Source: Antitrichia curtipendula (Eukaryota > Streptophyta > Bryopsida > Hypnales > Leucodontaceae). From it: 64,000 nt of DNA. The notes beneath the pieces are model-generated. The model did not search any database. It saw only the letters and a program-made list of their open reading frames with translations, and had not been told where the DNA came from. Every line of letters starts with the position of its first letter. The stretch's first letter is position 1. Positions 22,029 through 34,763 of the stretch are shown here, one piece after another. The stretch spans positions 31,806,001 to 31,870,000 of the forward strand of contig OX579635.1 in the NCBI GenBank assembly GCA_951230915.1, in the 5' to 3' direction. Both the position numbers and the translations under genes were made by a program.

Positions 22029-22787
22029 CGCTACTAAGCAAGGCACAATTGATCTGAAACGCGAAGAGCAGGAGTTCCACTGGGGGAAGAAGGCGGAGGT
22101 GATACTTGGATGATAAAACAACGATGAATGTGGGAAGTCATCCGATCATCGTTATTAGGCGGGCCGTGAGGGTGACGGGACAGGGACGGGAGGTGGATGA
22201 GAGTCGTTGTAAAGGAGTGAATGAAATAGACAGGCCCGGGGGCTCCGAAAATTGTCAGGTATCCAAGAACACACTTGCTCATTTTTTCAGTTACCCTTAA
22301 TTGTAGGGTAGGGTCGGCAAAAATGGCAAAAATGCTTATTTTTTTTCAAAAAATAAGGTTTGGCAAATACTAGAAATAGAATTTTAAACTAATATTTTTG
22401 TTTTCACCGTAATAAAAAAAAAGTAACTGAAAAAATAATCTCCCTCAAATTTTGGCATCTATTTCTATAATTATCTCTGTCAAATCCAACCTACAACTAT
22501 GGTAGTGTAACATTCACTTAACCATTTAAGGATCAAGAGGCTAAAATTGAGCTTCATATTCATTTAGAAGTTTTCATTGAGTCAAATGACCTCTTGGAGT
22601 GAGATTTTGCTCTACTAACAATTGAGCCTCTAAACTATTGAGTTTTACCTAACAATTTGTTTTCAAATCAAATAGAGGGACAAGCTTATTCTAAATCACC
22701 TAACAATACGAAGAGGTCAAATAACCATAAAAATACACTAGTTGTATTCTAATGCTTACTTGTGCAATGAGGATTTGTTTTCTTTAA
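22029..22787. other. MPS1 upstream region and AT-rich spacer
   Basis: 22029-22260 is GC-richer and should include the MPS1 5' leader and promoter. Beyond that the sequence becomes AT-rich without exons. Confidence 0.5.
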
Positions 22788-23369
22788 CCCCTAAAACCCC
22801 GAGGGTGTTTTCTGCCAAAAACCACTCAAAACTACCACTTTTGTTGTATTCACTTAAGAAAACCAGTTTTTTTTGTTTTCTTGGAAATTCAACCGTAGGA
22901 TCTTGTACTTAACTTGTCTGAGATCATGTAGTCAAAATTTCATCAAATTTCACCGTACGGATTGGAAGATATTAGCATTCAAAGTTGAACAAAAAGTTTT
23001 TTTTCAAGAAGATGCTTGAATTGCCCGAAAAACTAAGATTGTCCATAACTTTCTCATCCCTAGTCCAAATAGAATAAATCAAAGCTTCACTTATAGGTAA
23101 GAACATAATCTTTTAGGAAAAAAGTTCAAAAAAAATTTATTTTAACTTTTTCTAATTTTTTTTGGGCTGCCCGCCAGTCTCCATTTTTTGCTCATTGTGC
23201 CATAACTTTTTCATCCGGCATCCGATTGAAACAAAAATTATATATCCACAAAGCTCTTGCAAAGCTACACAACCTCAAAAAATCTCAAAAAAATTCACTT
23301 CAAATTGAGACAATAGGAACCTACCCAGACCCAAATTGTCTCCTGAGGGGACAAGCGGGGGTTTAGGGG
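22788..23369 (-). mobile_element. TTAA-flanked miniature element, copy B (582 bp)
   Basis: Intact TTAA on both sides (22784-22787, 23370-23373). Ends are CCCCTAAAACCCC and (right) GGGGGTTTAGGGG. Internally it is a near-identical, inverted copy of 8406-8988; for example ccactcaaaactaccacttt and ttgtgccataactttttcat recur. It is non-coding. The intact duplication suggests a relatively young insertion. Confidence 0.92.
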
Positions 23370-24072
23370 TTAAAACTCCAAACAGAAAAAATTATACAAA
23401 ACTACTTTGGGAATCCGTTTATGTCTTATGTATCAGTATTTCTACCGGTATCCATACCCATATCTTAAATTGATGGCTTGGAGATTGGTTCAATGGTCTG
23501 TGATTTTGAGAATCAAAAGTGAGGGGATTAATTAAAAACATGTTTGCATCTTTTCACCGGATAGTCACTGGATAGTAATTCTTCGTTGAGAAATTTGATT
23601 GAATTTTACAAACTCAAATTATTTATATATGTTCTATATAAAGAATTTGAATACTATCCTTAGGTGCCTCTTTTCAAAGGTAAAACTCTAACCTTATTAA
23701 TACACTTAATAATTTGTAGGTGGCAAACAACAATTTGAAAAGAAGAGTGAGGTTAACTCAATTCATTAAATTCATTATGCATAAAGTGTTTAGAAAAACA
23801 ATTCTAGCATTAGTTTGGTTGAATGAAAAAGTTGTGTGGTCAAAAAAGCCCTTGAAGCCTCTCCATGTTTATCGTCTAGAATTGAGATGTCAGAGCACTA
23901 AGTGGGAAACAAAACATTACCAACTCTCCTCTTGCCTTAGATATTATTTGATAGAATATATTGTTTTCTTCCTTATCAAAATCATCCAAGATTGTAGGAG
24001 AGCCTAGTTGTGGAAAACACTTTCTACTCCAAACACTCTATAAAGAGGCCCCAGATTTTAGGTACTTATTTA

Positions 24073-24351
24073 AAGTGGGCACCCCCAAAATGAACCAATG
24101 ATCCAAACTTGCCATCATCACTTGGGGTACATCTCCAAAATCAATATGTACCTATGTGGAAGAAACGATTTTAGAACATCTACCCTCTAAAAGCTTTGAC
24201 CCTTCCTAACTTTTGCATACAATATCCAAATGCTGCGTTCTTTGGTGCATTGGAACCTCCTTTCAGTTGACAACAAGAAAATTTGACCAGTATTATAATA
24301 ATAGTAACTAGGCACAGTAGCAAAAAAGTGTCGGTTTGGGGGTACCCACCT
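24073..24351 (+). mobile_element. TA-type miniature element, GGTACACCC family, copy 2
   Basis: Ends AAGTGGGCACCCCC and GGGGGTACCCACCT. Same orientation and interior as 9336-9607 (acatctccaaaatca, tttgcatacaatatccaaatgctg, ttggaacctcctttcag). The left TA is present (24071-24072); the right flank reads TG, so the duplication has decayed. Confidence 0.75.
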
Positions 24352-26218
24352 TGGTGCATAAATAGAACTTCCTTCAGTTGTAAAAAAAAAAGCCTAGTGC
24401 TGATCTACCAATGTAATGTGACAACAAAACCGTAGGCATGAAGGACCACCGACAGGCCATACAACGTGCAAACACTACAAATGTGGAAAACACGTGCTGC
24501 TGTCCACACTCCCAACAACTGAAGGAAACATTTGGTAAGGTACAGGCAAATTTTTGTTTTGCAAACTGTTTTGAATCCCAGTTACCGTATCCTAAAAGAG
24601 AAGCAACGTCCCGGAGATAATACAGAAGATAGATATATAGTGATTAGATATATTAGAGATACAATGTTAGAGATATACTCCGTCTTAGATTTACTTAACT
24701 TACAGTTCAGTAAGTATAATCAACTAAAAGCTCTTGCCACAAACAGATGCCATAGCTGAGCAATTAATGTCCGGTTGAAACCCCGCTGCCTCGTTCAAGT
24801 ATGGAATTGTTTCTCAATACGTCCATTATCAAATTCTGAATTCTAAATAACATCCGAAGCAGAGCAAACCACAGATACGAATTCAAAAGGACCGTATCCA
24901 CCACTTGACTGTAGTACAACCAGAAAGAGTGGAAGACTGAGACTTACCCTAGATTTATGACCTAAGTTACTGCAAGGTTTTGACACACTGATCAGTCTAA
25001 AGTTGTGTTGAAAAGCGTGCACCTGCAGTTATCAGCAAAAATTTTACATTGCACACAAAAAAGGATCGGAGAGCAGCGCGGCATCGATCGACGAGTGTCA
25101 CTGATCACCTTCACGAGTTTAAGTGAATCTAATTGAAGTTACTCAGTACGAAACTCAGAATGTCACCAGCTCTTCCTAGAACCCATATGAACTGTTACGA
25201 ACTGTGTTGCTCAGAATCGTAAACATTCAAACAACGATCGAGGACTTACTTGAAGGGCTGTCACCAGGGGTTCTTGACTACCGATACTCCAAATCTATCC
25301 GTGAACAACCGAGTAAAACTACAAGAGAAGTGGTTCCAGCAGGGGCAAAGGAATGAAAGGCAACACAGGAAGACACACGAATGCATACCTTTGAAATATA
25401 TGACCGATGTAGCAAGCTGATCAAGTAGATGGATCTGTACAGTACAGTGAAAGGAATACTGCACAAGTACAAAGCTTCGACAAGCACAAATCTCTTCACT
25501 CTTAGAGGGAAATGCGCATAGCATGTGCATTTCTAACAGTCTAGGAAATTGCCGGTGCACAAAAGCACCAGAAAAATGTTGGACATGTATGTTTCATTGT
25601 CCAACTTTTATTGAAGATCGGTCACAAGATCAGGACAAGAAATAAGCCCGAAGTCGAAGCTCTACTAGTACTCTACACGCTTCTCTTTTTTTCCAGTGAC
25701 TCCGTAGTTTACTACCACACCACACCACACTAATAGGCTATAGAGTTTGGAACTAACCCGTATAACAGTTTTGGATGAAGAAATCCTTCGCAACACTGCT
25801 ATATCGGTTTCCAAAACTGTCGTTAACTCAAACTGAAAAGATTGCAGATTCACTGGGAATGAGTGAAAAAACAATCGCTGCATCTGCACACCGCACCGTT
25901 CTGGGATAATCTCGACTAAAACCACAAATTTGCTACAAAACCTGGGGAGGTCCTCGTACCTTCGCAATCCCCACAAAGCCATAAATTACAGTGCTGACAG
26001 ATGATGAACTTTAAAGAACTTCCACAGAACTTTAAAGAACACGAATGGCTTAAGACTGTACAAGACTGACCTCAAAAGAAAATCTTGATCTTCATCATGT
26101 ATCGTTTTGTCTTGGTTGCTGCTGTCTGTGAGGGAAAGTGTTAATATTCTCCATAATCCAACGTAATTGCAGATGGTGGATGAATATGTTTATCAAAGAC
26201 CGGTCACTCTAAAAATCA
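24352..26218. other. Spacer downstream of the FAD oxidoreductase
   Basis: About 1.9 kb of moderate-GC sequence with several frames of 60-105 codons on both strands. None has family features or a consistent splice pattern. It may include 3' UTR of the minus-strand oxidoreductase. No RNA gene was recognised. Confidence 0.4.
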
Positions 26219-29200
26219 TCAGTGGTGGTAGTCTAGCCCAGATCCATATTGCCACGCTTCGAAACGTCGTCTCCATACGAACTGCTTCTCTTTCGGTAGA
26301 TTGTCTGCCCAATTCCTGCAGGTACCTACTAAGTCAGAATAGAGGGTAGAGTTCCTTAGGAACTTTCTACCACTGACAGCATAATTTCTGGAAAGTTAAT
26401 TCAAATGGTGCGAGGCACACTAATCGTTTTATATAGCATTTTTCTATTGGAGATCATTTTATTTTATTGTCTAGTGGCTACTGGGAGAACAAGGAAGTAT
26501 CTTCTTTGTCTATAAGTCGTAAAAAATTTGGAAATCAATATTTCTCAGTAGAAAAATGCGATATAAAACAATTAGTGTATCTTGCAATTAATGGAATTAG
26601 CTTGATTCAAAGAGAACCATGAACTTGAGGTGTTCTAGAAAACATAGCCGAGTAACAATTGGCAGCTGTTATGTTAGAGACTGCGTTATTACACTTGCAG
26701 GATTGACTGACATTAAAAATTGCTTGAAATGATACTAAGTCAGCAATATGACTGCTAGATTTTTCAGAATATCTCAAGGGGGTGTTTCTACTAGAGAAAA
26801 AACTGTAATGTCTGGATTTGCAAACCTGAGGTTTTGAGCCACGACCACCCAAAGAGCTGTATAAATCGCCAGGGCAGTAAAGTGGCGCAGCCAGTCAAAT
26901 AGGGGGAAGAGGCCCACCTGCAGAGAAGTATAGCCCAGAAAATGATCAACGCATACTTGAATATTATGTGAACATATCCATCAGTATCAATGAAGCTAAA
27001 TCATGAACATCGTATTCAATCAAAACCAGAAAGAAATCCAGATCTAATCTCCAAATCCTCATATACACAAGATAAGATGAAACTCACAACCCCTTGCAAT
27101 GAAGCATATCTACACTGTTTGCAGAGAACAGGAGAACGTCGTTACCTGACGAAATATTTGAGGTATAAAGAGAGGTTTAGTCAGCATGATCAATGTCAAT
27201 AACCGTACTTGAGGCCAAAATTGAATCACATCCTGCATTTCCCCACAAAAAGGACAATCAAATCAGAAAGGTCACAAAAGTACGAGTCTGGATTCTATCA
27301 CTACAAAACATGACTGGAGAAAAATAAAGACTCCGATCAGGAGGAAAAAAATTCACCTGTAAGAACGGCCTGACCACTGGGTCTCCCAGTCTCTGTAAAA
27401 AGAAACGAAATGGTGAGTTCTAGATTGGACTTAGAATGGCAAAACTCGCACGACTAAATAGTGTGTGAAGATGTAACAAAACACACTGCTTCAACCTCCA
27501 AAATTAACTTTGTGCCAACTAATGCCTTGCATTATAATTTAAATTTAAGAAAATTATAATAGCAGCTCAAATGAAGTGTCTTACAATTCGCAAAAATAGA
27601 AAAGAAAGCTGGGAGACTGGCAACAACCTCCATGCACCGGAAGTTGAGGGAGAGCAGATTGTTAATAAAATCTGGGGGCGACTCAATATCAAGACGCACC
27701 GACATAGCTCGTTGATACATCCAGACTCCGCTCAGATTGGGCTGGCCCCAGGCACACAAACAAGCCCTCTGTTAGCCTGAATGCGTTGGAATGTACCACA
27801 ACATGAAAGAACATGAAAATTATAAGAGCATAACAATTGTCAGGCCCTCGTAAGCTTTTTCAATAAAAAAAAAAAAGGCGAACAGTCTGTAAAGATACCA
27901 GGTATGGATTCAACAAAGCTAGGCTTTTCTTGTCCAGTAGATCTGCTTGCAAAGCATCGTGCAACCCTACATGACAGTCATCACATTCACAAACCTTCAA
28001 ATTGGAATCCTCTGGAATGAATTCAACAGAATGAAATCAATCAAGACCATGTTTCAATACATTTGACTTCAAAATAAATGCTAAATGTGATTCAAATTTT
28101 CCTACACCGAAAGATATCAGCTTTTACTTCGGGGATCATTATTAGACATAACAAAATAAATTATTTTTCCAAATTTAAACAATCGTGGTCGCAAAACCAA
28201 TTCAAAGAGAAAGCTGAAAACAGTTTCACACAGCAAGAATGGCCAACGGAAAAAGGAAATGAACTGAAACACAAGAAATGAAATATGGGAAGAAATCTAG
28301 AACCGTTGGATAGGCGACCGAGGTGCCTAGTGATGGCACCAAATCCGCCGAAAGAAATAGGAGACTGAATTCCACTTGCGTCCCCTACCTGCAAACCCTC
28401 CATAGCCGGCTTTATTTCTATTTTTCATTCAATCACATCATACCACTAGGAAATACTTGTGCTACTATAAATCAGATTAAGGTGAGTCATGCTTCTCGTC
28501 ACGAGCCAAGTACCTGCAGAACCCGGTCGAACGTTGAAGGTAATGGACTGCACACAAAGACAAGAACACCATGCCTCACCGTTTGCATGAGTCATCCTTC
28601 GCAATTTCAAACATAATACGTTAGCCAGGGAGCTAGAAGTTAAGCATCAATGAGTCCTATTTCTGAGAACTGAACCACACGCATGTGAATGAAAATGTTC
28701 ATGTGGCAACAAACCTGGCTCGGTAAGTAGGAAAGCAACCAAAAAGCACTCTCAGCATTTCCAAATCCTCCAATTTAACGCCCTGTCAACAACGACAAAA
28801 AATTAGCAACTTCTTGGAAATGCAGTCACTACTCTTGCATAACGATGAGTCAGACCCCTAAAGAACACGGATTTCATGGTTTTAAATGCCCACGTTGATT
28901 GATCATTTTGTGATAAATGTAATGCAGACAGCGCAGAATCTTATATCACCACAAGCAGTGAAGAACATTACACACATTTGTCTAGAAATTTAAAAAAAAG
29001 TGCATAAGAAAGAGTTGTCATATCACGCACTCAAAAGTGACCTCTTGGTCCTTTAGGGGCTAATCCACTACTTGAAAAGACCTTGACTAGCAAAAAGTTT
29101 GTTTGTAGAGACAGCGGGAAGAAACGTAATGCTAACCAGAAAGCGGAAGCCAAAAGCATCCTAATTAACGGAATATTTTTATCATATGCCTTTGCAGAAA

Positions 29201-32200
29201 AAAATTGAGGATGGAGTAGTTGAGAATAGAACCTGATACTCCGGCATGAGATCCCAATAATCCTCAAGCATCTCCTCAAGAGAGGGGCGAGTAGGAGTCG
29301 CGTCCAAATAACTAAACATGTATGAAGTGCGATCATTGGGTCCGGATCCAGCAGGGAAGGCCTACATACAGAAAATTTGGGACCTTGTGAATATCTTACA
29401 AGACAAAATCAGAACGCTGCATAATTTTCAAGACTCACATTCTTGATTCAAGACTTCATTCAAAACTCACAATCAAGCCTTTCCCTTGCTGCATACATGC
29501 CCCAATGAGTTTCACAAGATTTCCTTTAAGAATCACATCCAAGCCTTTCCCATGAAGCTTTCCCATGAAGTGAGTTTTACAAGACTTCATTCAAGACTCA
29601 CACATTCAAGACTCACATTCAAGTCTTTCCCTTAAAACTCACAATCTTGAATGAAGGCATTGCAACGTGACTTTGAAATGGACAGGACTGTAAGCATACC
29701 TCCCAAAAGTACTGAGTTTTGGAAGCTCCGACTTGAGACACGTCAGTTTGAGTGTAGATGAGATCACTTGTTGTGTTGTTCTCAAAGCCACGAGCACAGG
29801 CGCCTACCACCAGGCAAACTCCATCCGGATGCTGCCCCCACCGGATCTGGCGCACAATGGGCGATTGATTGCCCATGACATCCAAAAGGAGACGTCCAAC
29901 AAGCGCTTCGCCATTGTCAAGAGACACAACCTGCACATTACAGGTCGGGTGCACTGTGAAAACCATGTTCTAGACATTTCTACATGAGCTCTGACCTTTT
30001 ATCTAAAACCAGAAATTTCAGAAAAACTATTGGAGCTACACTGATGTAACCTATTAGTGAGGGTGCAAAATTAGAGTCAATAACAAAAGTTTGTTAGCTC
30101 TGGACCAAAGGGGAGGAGGCTTTGTATCGACAGCAGCTCTCCTGAGGAAGTTTGAGTAGCTAACTTACTCAAAAAGCGAGACAATGTTTTTGGGACAGAG
30201 CCTCTTTTAGTATATCTGATTTATTTATTTTTTTGATATTAGTACAATACGGTAGTATTTCAACCTGCATTAATTCCGAATAGCGTGACTTCGGTAATTC
30301 GTGTCACATGCACTAATAGGATAAGGCATTGAGACTTACAGCGGCATCATCAAACACGTCCACTTTCGTCAAGCCTGTGAACTCCAGCACCTCACCACCG
30401 ACGCTCTCAAACCTCTTCTTGGAAACCTCAACCAGCTTGGCCGGGCTGCCATAATACAAGTAGAAATGTCAAGAGACTCTGCAAATTCCAATGCATGCAA
30501 TTATAAAACTAAAAACATAATTGTCAAACAACGAGTGAAAACTTACGACACTCCGAGATTGAGAATGTCCTTCACCCAAAGCTCCATACCTCCCGCAAAA
30601 CCAACGCGGCTCTGAAAACAAACAAAACCACACCTGTCAAACTCACATGAACGAAAGGTAGGAATACTATTTAGGTCACTCTAAGCATTTAAACATGCGT
30701 AGGCATGTACTTTTTAGGAGATCGGTATAGTGTTACGGAGAGATCATCTTCGGTACAGGAGCCAAATGAGTTGAGATCAAATTCTTATCACTGTATATGA
30801 ATATCGTAAACAATTTCAGATGTGACGTTGCATACCGTATAGGTTACAGTAGACAATCCCATTTCCATCCAAACATGAGCAACCATATCATTTTTCCAAA
30901 TGAAGAACAATCGAATGTATTGGAAGAGATGAGTTCATGTGGATAACAAGAGTCATTATTGATGATTAAATCAGGTCCTTAATAGTTTCACATCCTCTAA
31001 ATGTAAGTTTCAAAAGAAAGGCTTGAAATGAAGGAGAGCTTCATATAATCACCAAGTCACTTACAGGATTAAACTCAATGGAGATGACTTTCTCAACCTC
31101 ATCCTGAGTCAAGACGCCCGCATTCACAAGCTCCTGCAGTTCCTTCCTCGAAACATTCCAATCCTGTACGCGCTGTAATCCGATCCCACACCAACAAAGC
31201 AAAAGCTTTTAAAACATGTAAAAGCATTTTAAACATGAGGAAGATTTAGAAACATGAAAAAGCTTTAAAAACATGAGAAGACTTTTGCAAGAGTTCAAAT
31301 CTTGGCATACATGCCATTGCTGTGCACTTACCCCTCGAAGCGGACCCCTTTCGACAATGGCCACCTTCAAGCCGCGAAGAGCAAGAGCCGTGGCCAGAAA
31401 CACCCCCAAAGTTCCACCACAAACCACGACATCCACCACAGCTTGGCTTTTCTCAGCAAGATCCGAGTCCCTCCACTTGCCTTGACGCCGGGTCACCACC
31501 TCCGGCGCTGGCCCAGTCACTACCACATACAAAAACTCAGCCAAAAAATGTTATTCGTCATCAAACTGCATCACAATTTCTGGAAACAGTCACATTCTAC
31601 ATGCTTGAACAAACACTTCAATCGCAACACATCCTCATAAGAATGCTTGTAGGCTCCTCCAAAACAAAAACAAAAACCATACAAAGATAAACTAGAGTAT
31701 GGAATATGATCAATATTTTTCGCTTTCGGGTGATAGTGAGGTAAATGTATTTGATCCTTGAAGATCATGAATTTCTGTCGTGTATTACATGGATTTGATC
31801 ATCTATGACCATTTATTACCATGACTTATACTTTATTTCATAAGATTTGGGCTTACCCGGAATCCTGGATCTCATTTTGAGCCACTGCTCGTCCAGCCGT
31901 TTCAAAGCATTGTACGATGATGCTCCTCCAGCACCTCCAGCCTCCGCACTCCCTGGAATACTCTCCATGATCCTCTACAAATCAAACCAAACATCACAAA
32001 TTCTGTAAAAATGTGACAAGTAAATCATGCGTGAATCATGTAAAAATCACATACACAAACATGTGATTTGTATTGAAAACCATCATTTCCCTCATCTGAA
32101 GACATGGTCAAGAGTACTACACTTCCACACAACATAGCAGAATCCTAACAACGGGATTCAGAACGAAGAATTGCTCTACAAATTTCTGAAATGCTAGGTT

Positions 32201-32521
32201 TGCCAATGCCTATGCTAATGATACATCAAACTCAAGCCTGAAGCATAAATAGAAGGGTAACAAGAAAATTTGCAAGAAGGATACCTGAGTGCGTGATTTG
32301 AGACTAGTGGGGGCAGAAGAAGAGGGGTTGCTGGTGACAGGAGCTGCGCAAGACACAACGAGAAAACTCGATTTACGACCCCATCTGCAAGAGCCCCTCC
32401 AATGGATCTGCGGTGCCCTCAACAAGCTTTTGGAAAGCCTCGAATGGCGGAATGCAAACAAGTTCCTCGCCGAGTTGGCACTACAATGCAACTCAGGCGC
32501 TTTCTTCACACCGCCTATCAT
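26219..32521 (-). CDS. Chloroplast-targeted FAD-dependent oxidoreductase, 17 exons, 620 aa
   Basis: Exons: 32521-32285, 31974-31857, 31519-31332, 31172-31065, 30611-30547, 30445-30340, 29930-29700, 29361-29233, 28782-28715, 28547-28514, 28388-28304, 27966-27899, 27741-27628, 27392-27357, 27232-27146, 26917-26826, 26315-26219. All are GT-AG, phases agree, and the sum is 620 codons plus TGA. Residues about 1-65 are Ser/Arg-rich, a plastid transit peptide. The FAD-binding Rossmann segment is at about 148-178 (VVVCGGTLGVFLATALALRG, then VAIVERG). A second flavin-site motif, VGDASGIQSP with FGGFGAITRHLGRL, is at about 429-450. The C-terminus ends WQYGSGLDYHH. Angiosperm relatives are, as I recall, labelled FAD/NAD(P)-binding oxidoreductase or lycopene-cyclase-like; the substrate is unknown. 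Introns hold a miniature element (28855-29059), direct repeats and a hairpin. Confidence 0.92.
26417..26583. repeat. Inverted repeat in the last intron of the oxidoreductase gene
   Basis: Arms of about 36-41 bp: acactaatcgttttatatag...tttttctattggag (26417-26452) and its imperfect reverse complement at 26543-26583, separated by about 90 bases. It could be a small decayed inverted-repeat element or a hairpin in the pre-mRNA. Confidence 0.7.
28855..29059. mobile_element. Short TTAA-family-like miniature element in an intron (205 bp)
   Basis: Ends CCCCTAAAGAAC and (right) GTCCTTTAGGGG share the CCCCTAAAG start of the 8.4, 22.8 and 54.9 kb elements. Flanking tetramers read CAGA and CTAA, so a TTAA duplication is not preserved. 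It lies in intron 8 of the oxidoreductase gene. Confidence 0.5.
29440..29645. repeat. Irregular direct repeats (caagactcacattc) in intron 7
   Basis: Multiple imperfect copies of caagactcacattcaag, acttcattcaa and aagcctttccc crowd about 200 bp of intron between exons 7 and 8 of the oxidoreductase. They look like slippage-generated satellite, with no coding potential. Confidence 0.7.
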
Positions 32522-32526
32522 CGCAC

Positions 32527-32777
32527 CTGCTGCTTCTGGAATCCTGCAAAACATACACAACCACTTAATCCCAAAGAAAATGCTATGACGTCCTTGAATC
32601 TCCTGTCAAAGTGCTGCTTCAGGAGCCCTGTAACTCACATGCAACCACTTCAACCAAAAGGAAATGCTCTGGTTTCCTTGAATCTCCTGTCAACGAGCTG
32701 CTTCTGGAACTCACATAACAACCACTTCAACCAAAAGAACATGCTACGTCTTCAGATGCTCCTCAAATCCCATCAAC
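32527..32777 (-). repeat. 84-bp tandem repeat in the 5' leader of the oxidoreductase
   Basis: About three units. The block ccttgaatctcctgtcaa recurs at 32592 and 32676 (84 bp), and caaccactt at 32558, 32642 and 32719 (84 and 77 bp). The array starts a few bases upstream of the predicted ATG (32521) on the minus strand, so it probably lies in the 5' UTR or core promoter. Confidence 0.8.
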
Positions 32778-34763
32778 ATGCAATTGCAAGAAAACCACAA
32801 GACAGGAAACCCAATCTCCCAGCGCACCTTCCAGAAGCAGCTTATCGGTGCCCCATGTCTGTTTGAGTGGCAGCCCCAGAGTGAAGCTCAAGAAGAGGCT
32901 GTCATCGTCGCAGTAGGCCCATGTATTGAGAGCCCCAGCAGAGGACGGCTGACGTTCTTGTTTCCGATTGCACCATGTATCAGGATCCTTCTTTTCCCCC
33001 TTTCTTGGACACTTTTAGGCCCATTTTTGGCAATTTCGCAGCACATTTTTTAGCCATTTTTTTGGGAAATTTTTCCCTGTTCACCCTAAAGTAAGTGTTT
33101 CGCAGAGTTTCGGGGTTTCCTCTCCTTATCCCCGCGCAGTTACTCTCCTTTTGGAGATCTTGAACCAATAAGTTCCCGGCTTCCTGTCAAAAGGGCAATA
33201 GTGATAGTACGGCAGGCAGGGGGCACTTTTTTCTTTTTTCTTTCATGATGCATTGCAGTGCATGTACTGTGGTTCAGTTCATCCACGATCATGCGCAGTT
33301 AGAGCTCCGACAGGTGGAAACCAGGAAGAATATGATAATGGGAATAGTTGCCAACTGCCACTGCTGCAGGCTTTTGCTCACTTTGGGAGTCTTTTTACTA
33401 CAGCAACTGAACAACTGTCAGAGATGGGGAGAAAGGGGCACGGACATATGGCAGGTGAGAGTTCAGGCAACAATGCCTCAGAAGCTATGAACCCAAAGGG
33501 CCTAAACCCTAAAACCCCTAAGAAACCGCTCTCAAGTGGCGAGAAAACACTATGCACATTTAACGCTGGTACAACAGTACAGTACTCACATTCTTGTAGC
33601 TGCAAGCTTTTAGGGTGAAAGTCTTGCTTAATTTAGCCACAATTGTAAACAAATCCAATTTGAGTTTCACAAGTTGCGAAAAACACTGCTACAGGCACGT
33701 GCTGACCATTCAAATTTTTGCCGATAATGTTCAGATTCTTTGTAGCTGTCAGTGTTTCCGAGCTTTATCTTGCTAAATTTAGACACATGTTTTTTAACAC
33801 TGGTCAACAAGCGATTTTCAGAAGTAGCTCAAGTTTTCTAAATGCACTGCAAATTGTGCTGTGCAATCAAATTTTACACTGATATTGTCCACATTCTTTG
33901 AAACTGTAAGTTGTTTGTTTGGAAGTTTTAAATAATTTGCCACATTTGTGAATACCGGTCCCAATGTGGTTTCCATAAGTTGCTCAAGTTGCTCCCGGCC
34001 ATGTGCTGAACATTCAAATTTTACACTGATGATTGCCACGTTTCCTGTAGCTATAAGTTTTTAAGGGTAAAGCTTCGCTGAATTTAGCAACATTTGTGGG
34101 GGACTCGATTTCCAAGGCAAGTGTGTGAAGCTCGCCGCACGGTCGTCTTTATGGCTATGTACCCTCCATGTTGCTCTTTCTCATCCTTGCCTTGACTACC
34201 TCCCACTGACTTTCCTTCCTGTTCACATACAGTAACTGGATTCATTGTTCCGATTTATTTTTTTTATATTATTATTTAACGCTATTCTTTTCCTTTTCCA
34301 GCTTTCTCGCCGACCGAGTTTCTAGCACTGACGGACGGTGACGACTTCGTCAGTCGGTTTTTTATTGTTGTTTTCTATTGTCAGGATGATGTTTTTGATA
34401 CCTTGGGGCTTAGGGTTTAAGGCTCAGGGTTTGGGTCTGTTGGGGTGATGAGATTGATTTCGCAAGGATTTGATCGATGTCGGCATTTTTCCAGGTCTGT
34501 GGCTGCAAAAAGGAAACGATTTTCAAAAGTTCAAAAACTCTTCGGTTCTGGGGTTTTGGATCATAGTTTTTAGTTTGGGGTTTGGGGTTTCTGGGGAATT
34601 TAGGATGTCCGATTTTTCTTGTTGTGTGGGAACGCATTGCAGTGGGATTGGGGCTTGCGATGTTGCGTGAGTACTGAAGTAAAGTAGAAGAAGAAAACGA
34701 GGAAGCGCTCTTCTGCATTGGCGAGTAGAAGCTCTGTTTTGCTGAAATTGTTGCGCATCGGAG
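32778..34763. other. Divergent intergenic region between oxidoreductase and MED20
   Basis: Both flanking genes are transcribed away from this stretch, so it should hold two promoters. It includes a tandem array (33540-34090), listed separately. Near 33500 and 34410 are telo-box-like AAACCCTA/TAGGGTTT motifs, common near plant housekeeping start sites. A 121-codon frame at 33253-33618 looks partly coding but has no recognisable match. Confidence 0.5.
33540..34090. repeat. About 150-bp tandem repeat array upstream of MED20
   Basis: The marker gtgctgaccattcaaatttt and its variants recur at 33699, 33856 and 34003 (157 and 147 bp). A preceding partial unit carries ttcttgtagctgcaagcttt. Units share cattcaaattttacactgat, ctttgtagctgt and aatttagcaacattt blocks. 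Divergence is moderate. Confidence 0.8.

Noticed and set aside
32402..32866. 154-codon + strand frame
   Set aside because: Antisense to the oxidoreductase first exon and built from its 84-bp leader repeat; no family features.
33253..33618. 121-codon + strand frame with Cys-rich start (CMYCGSVHPRSC)
   Set aside because: Partly protein-like, but no recognised domain, no supported splice partner and followed directly by a tandem array; kept only as a note.
33818..34039. 73-codon minus-strand frame with internal peptide repeats
   Set aside because: Shadow of the ~150-bp tandem array.
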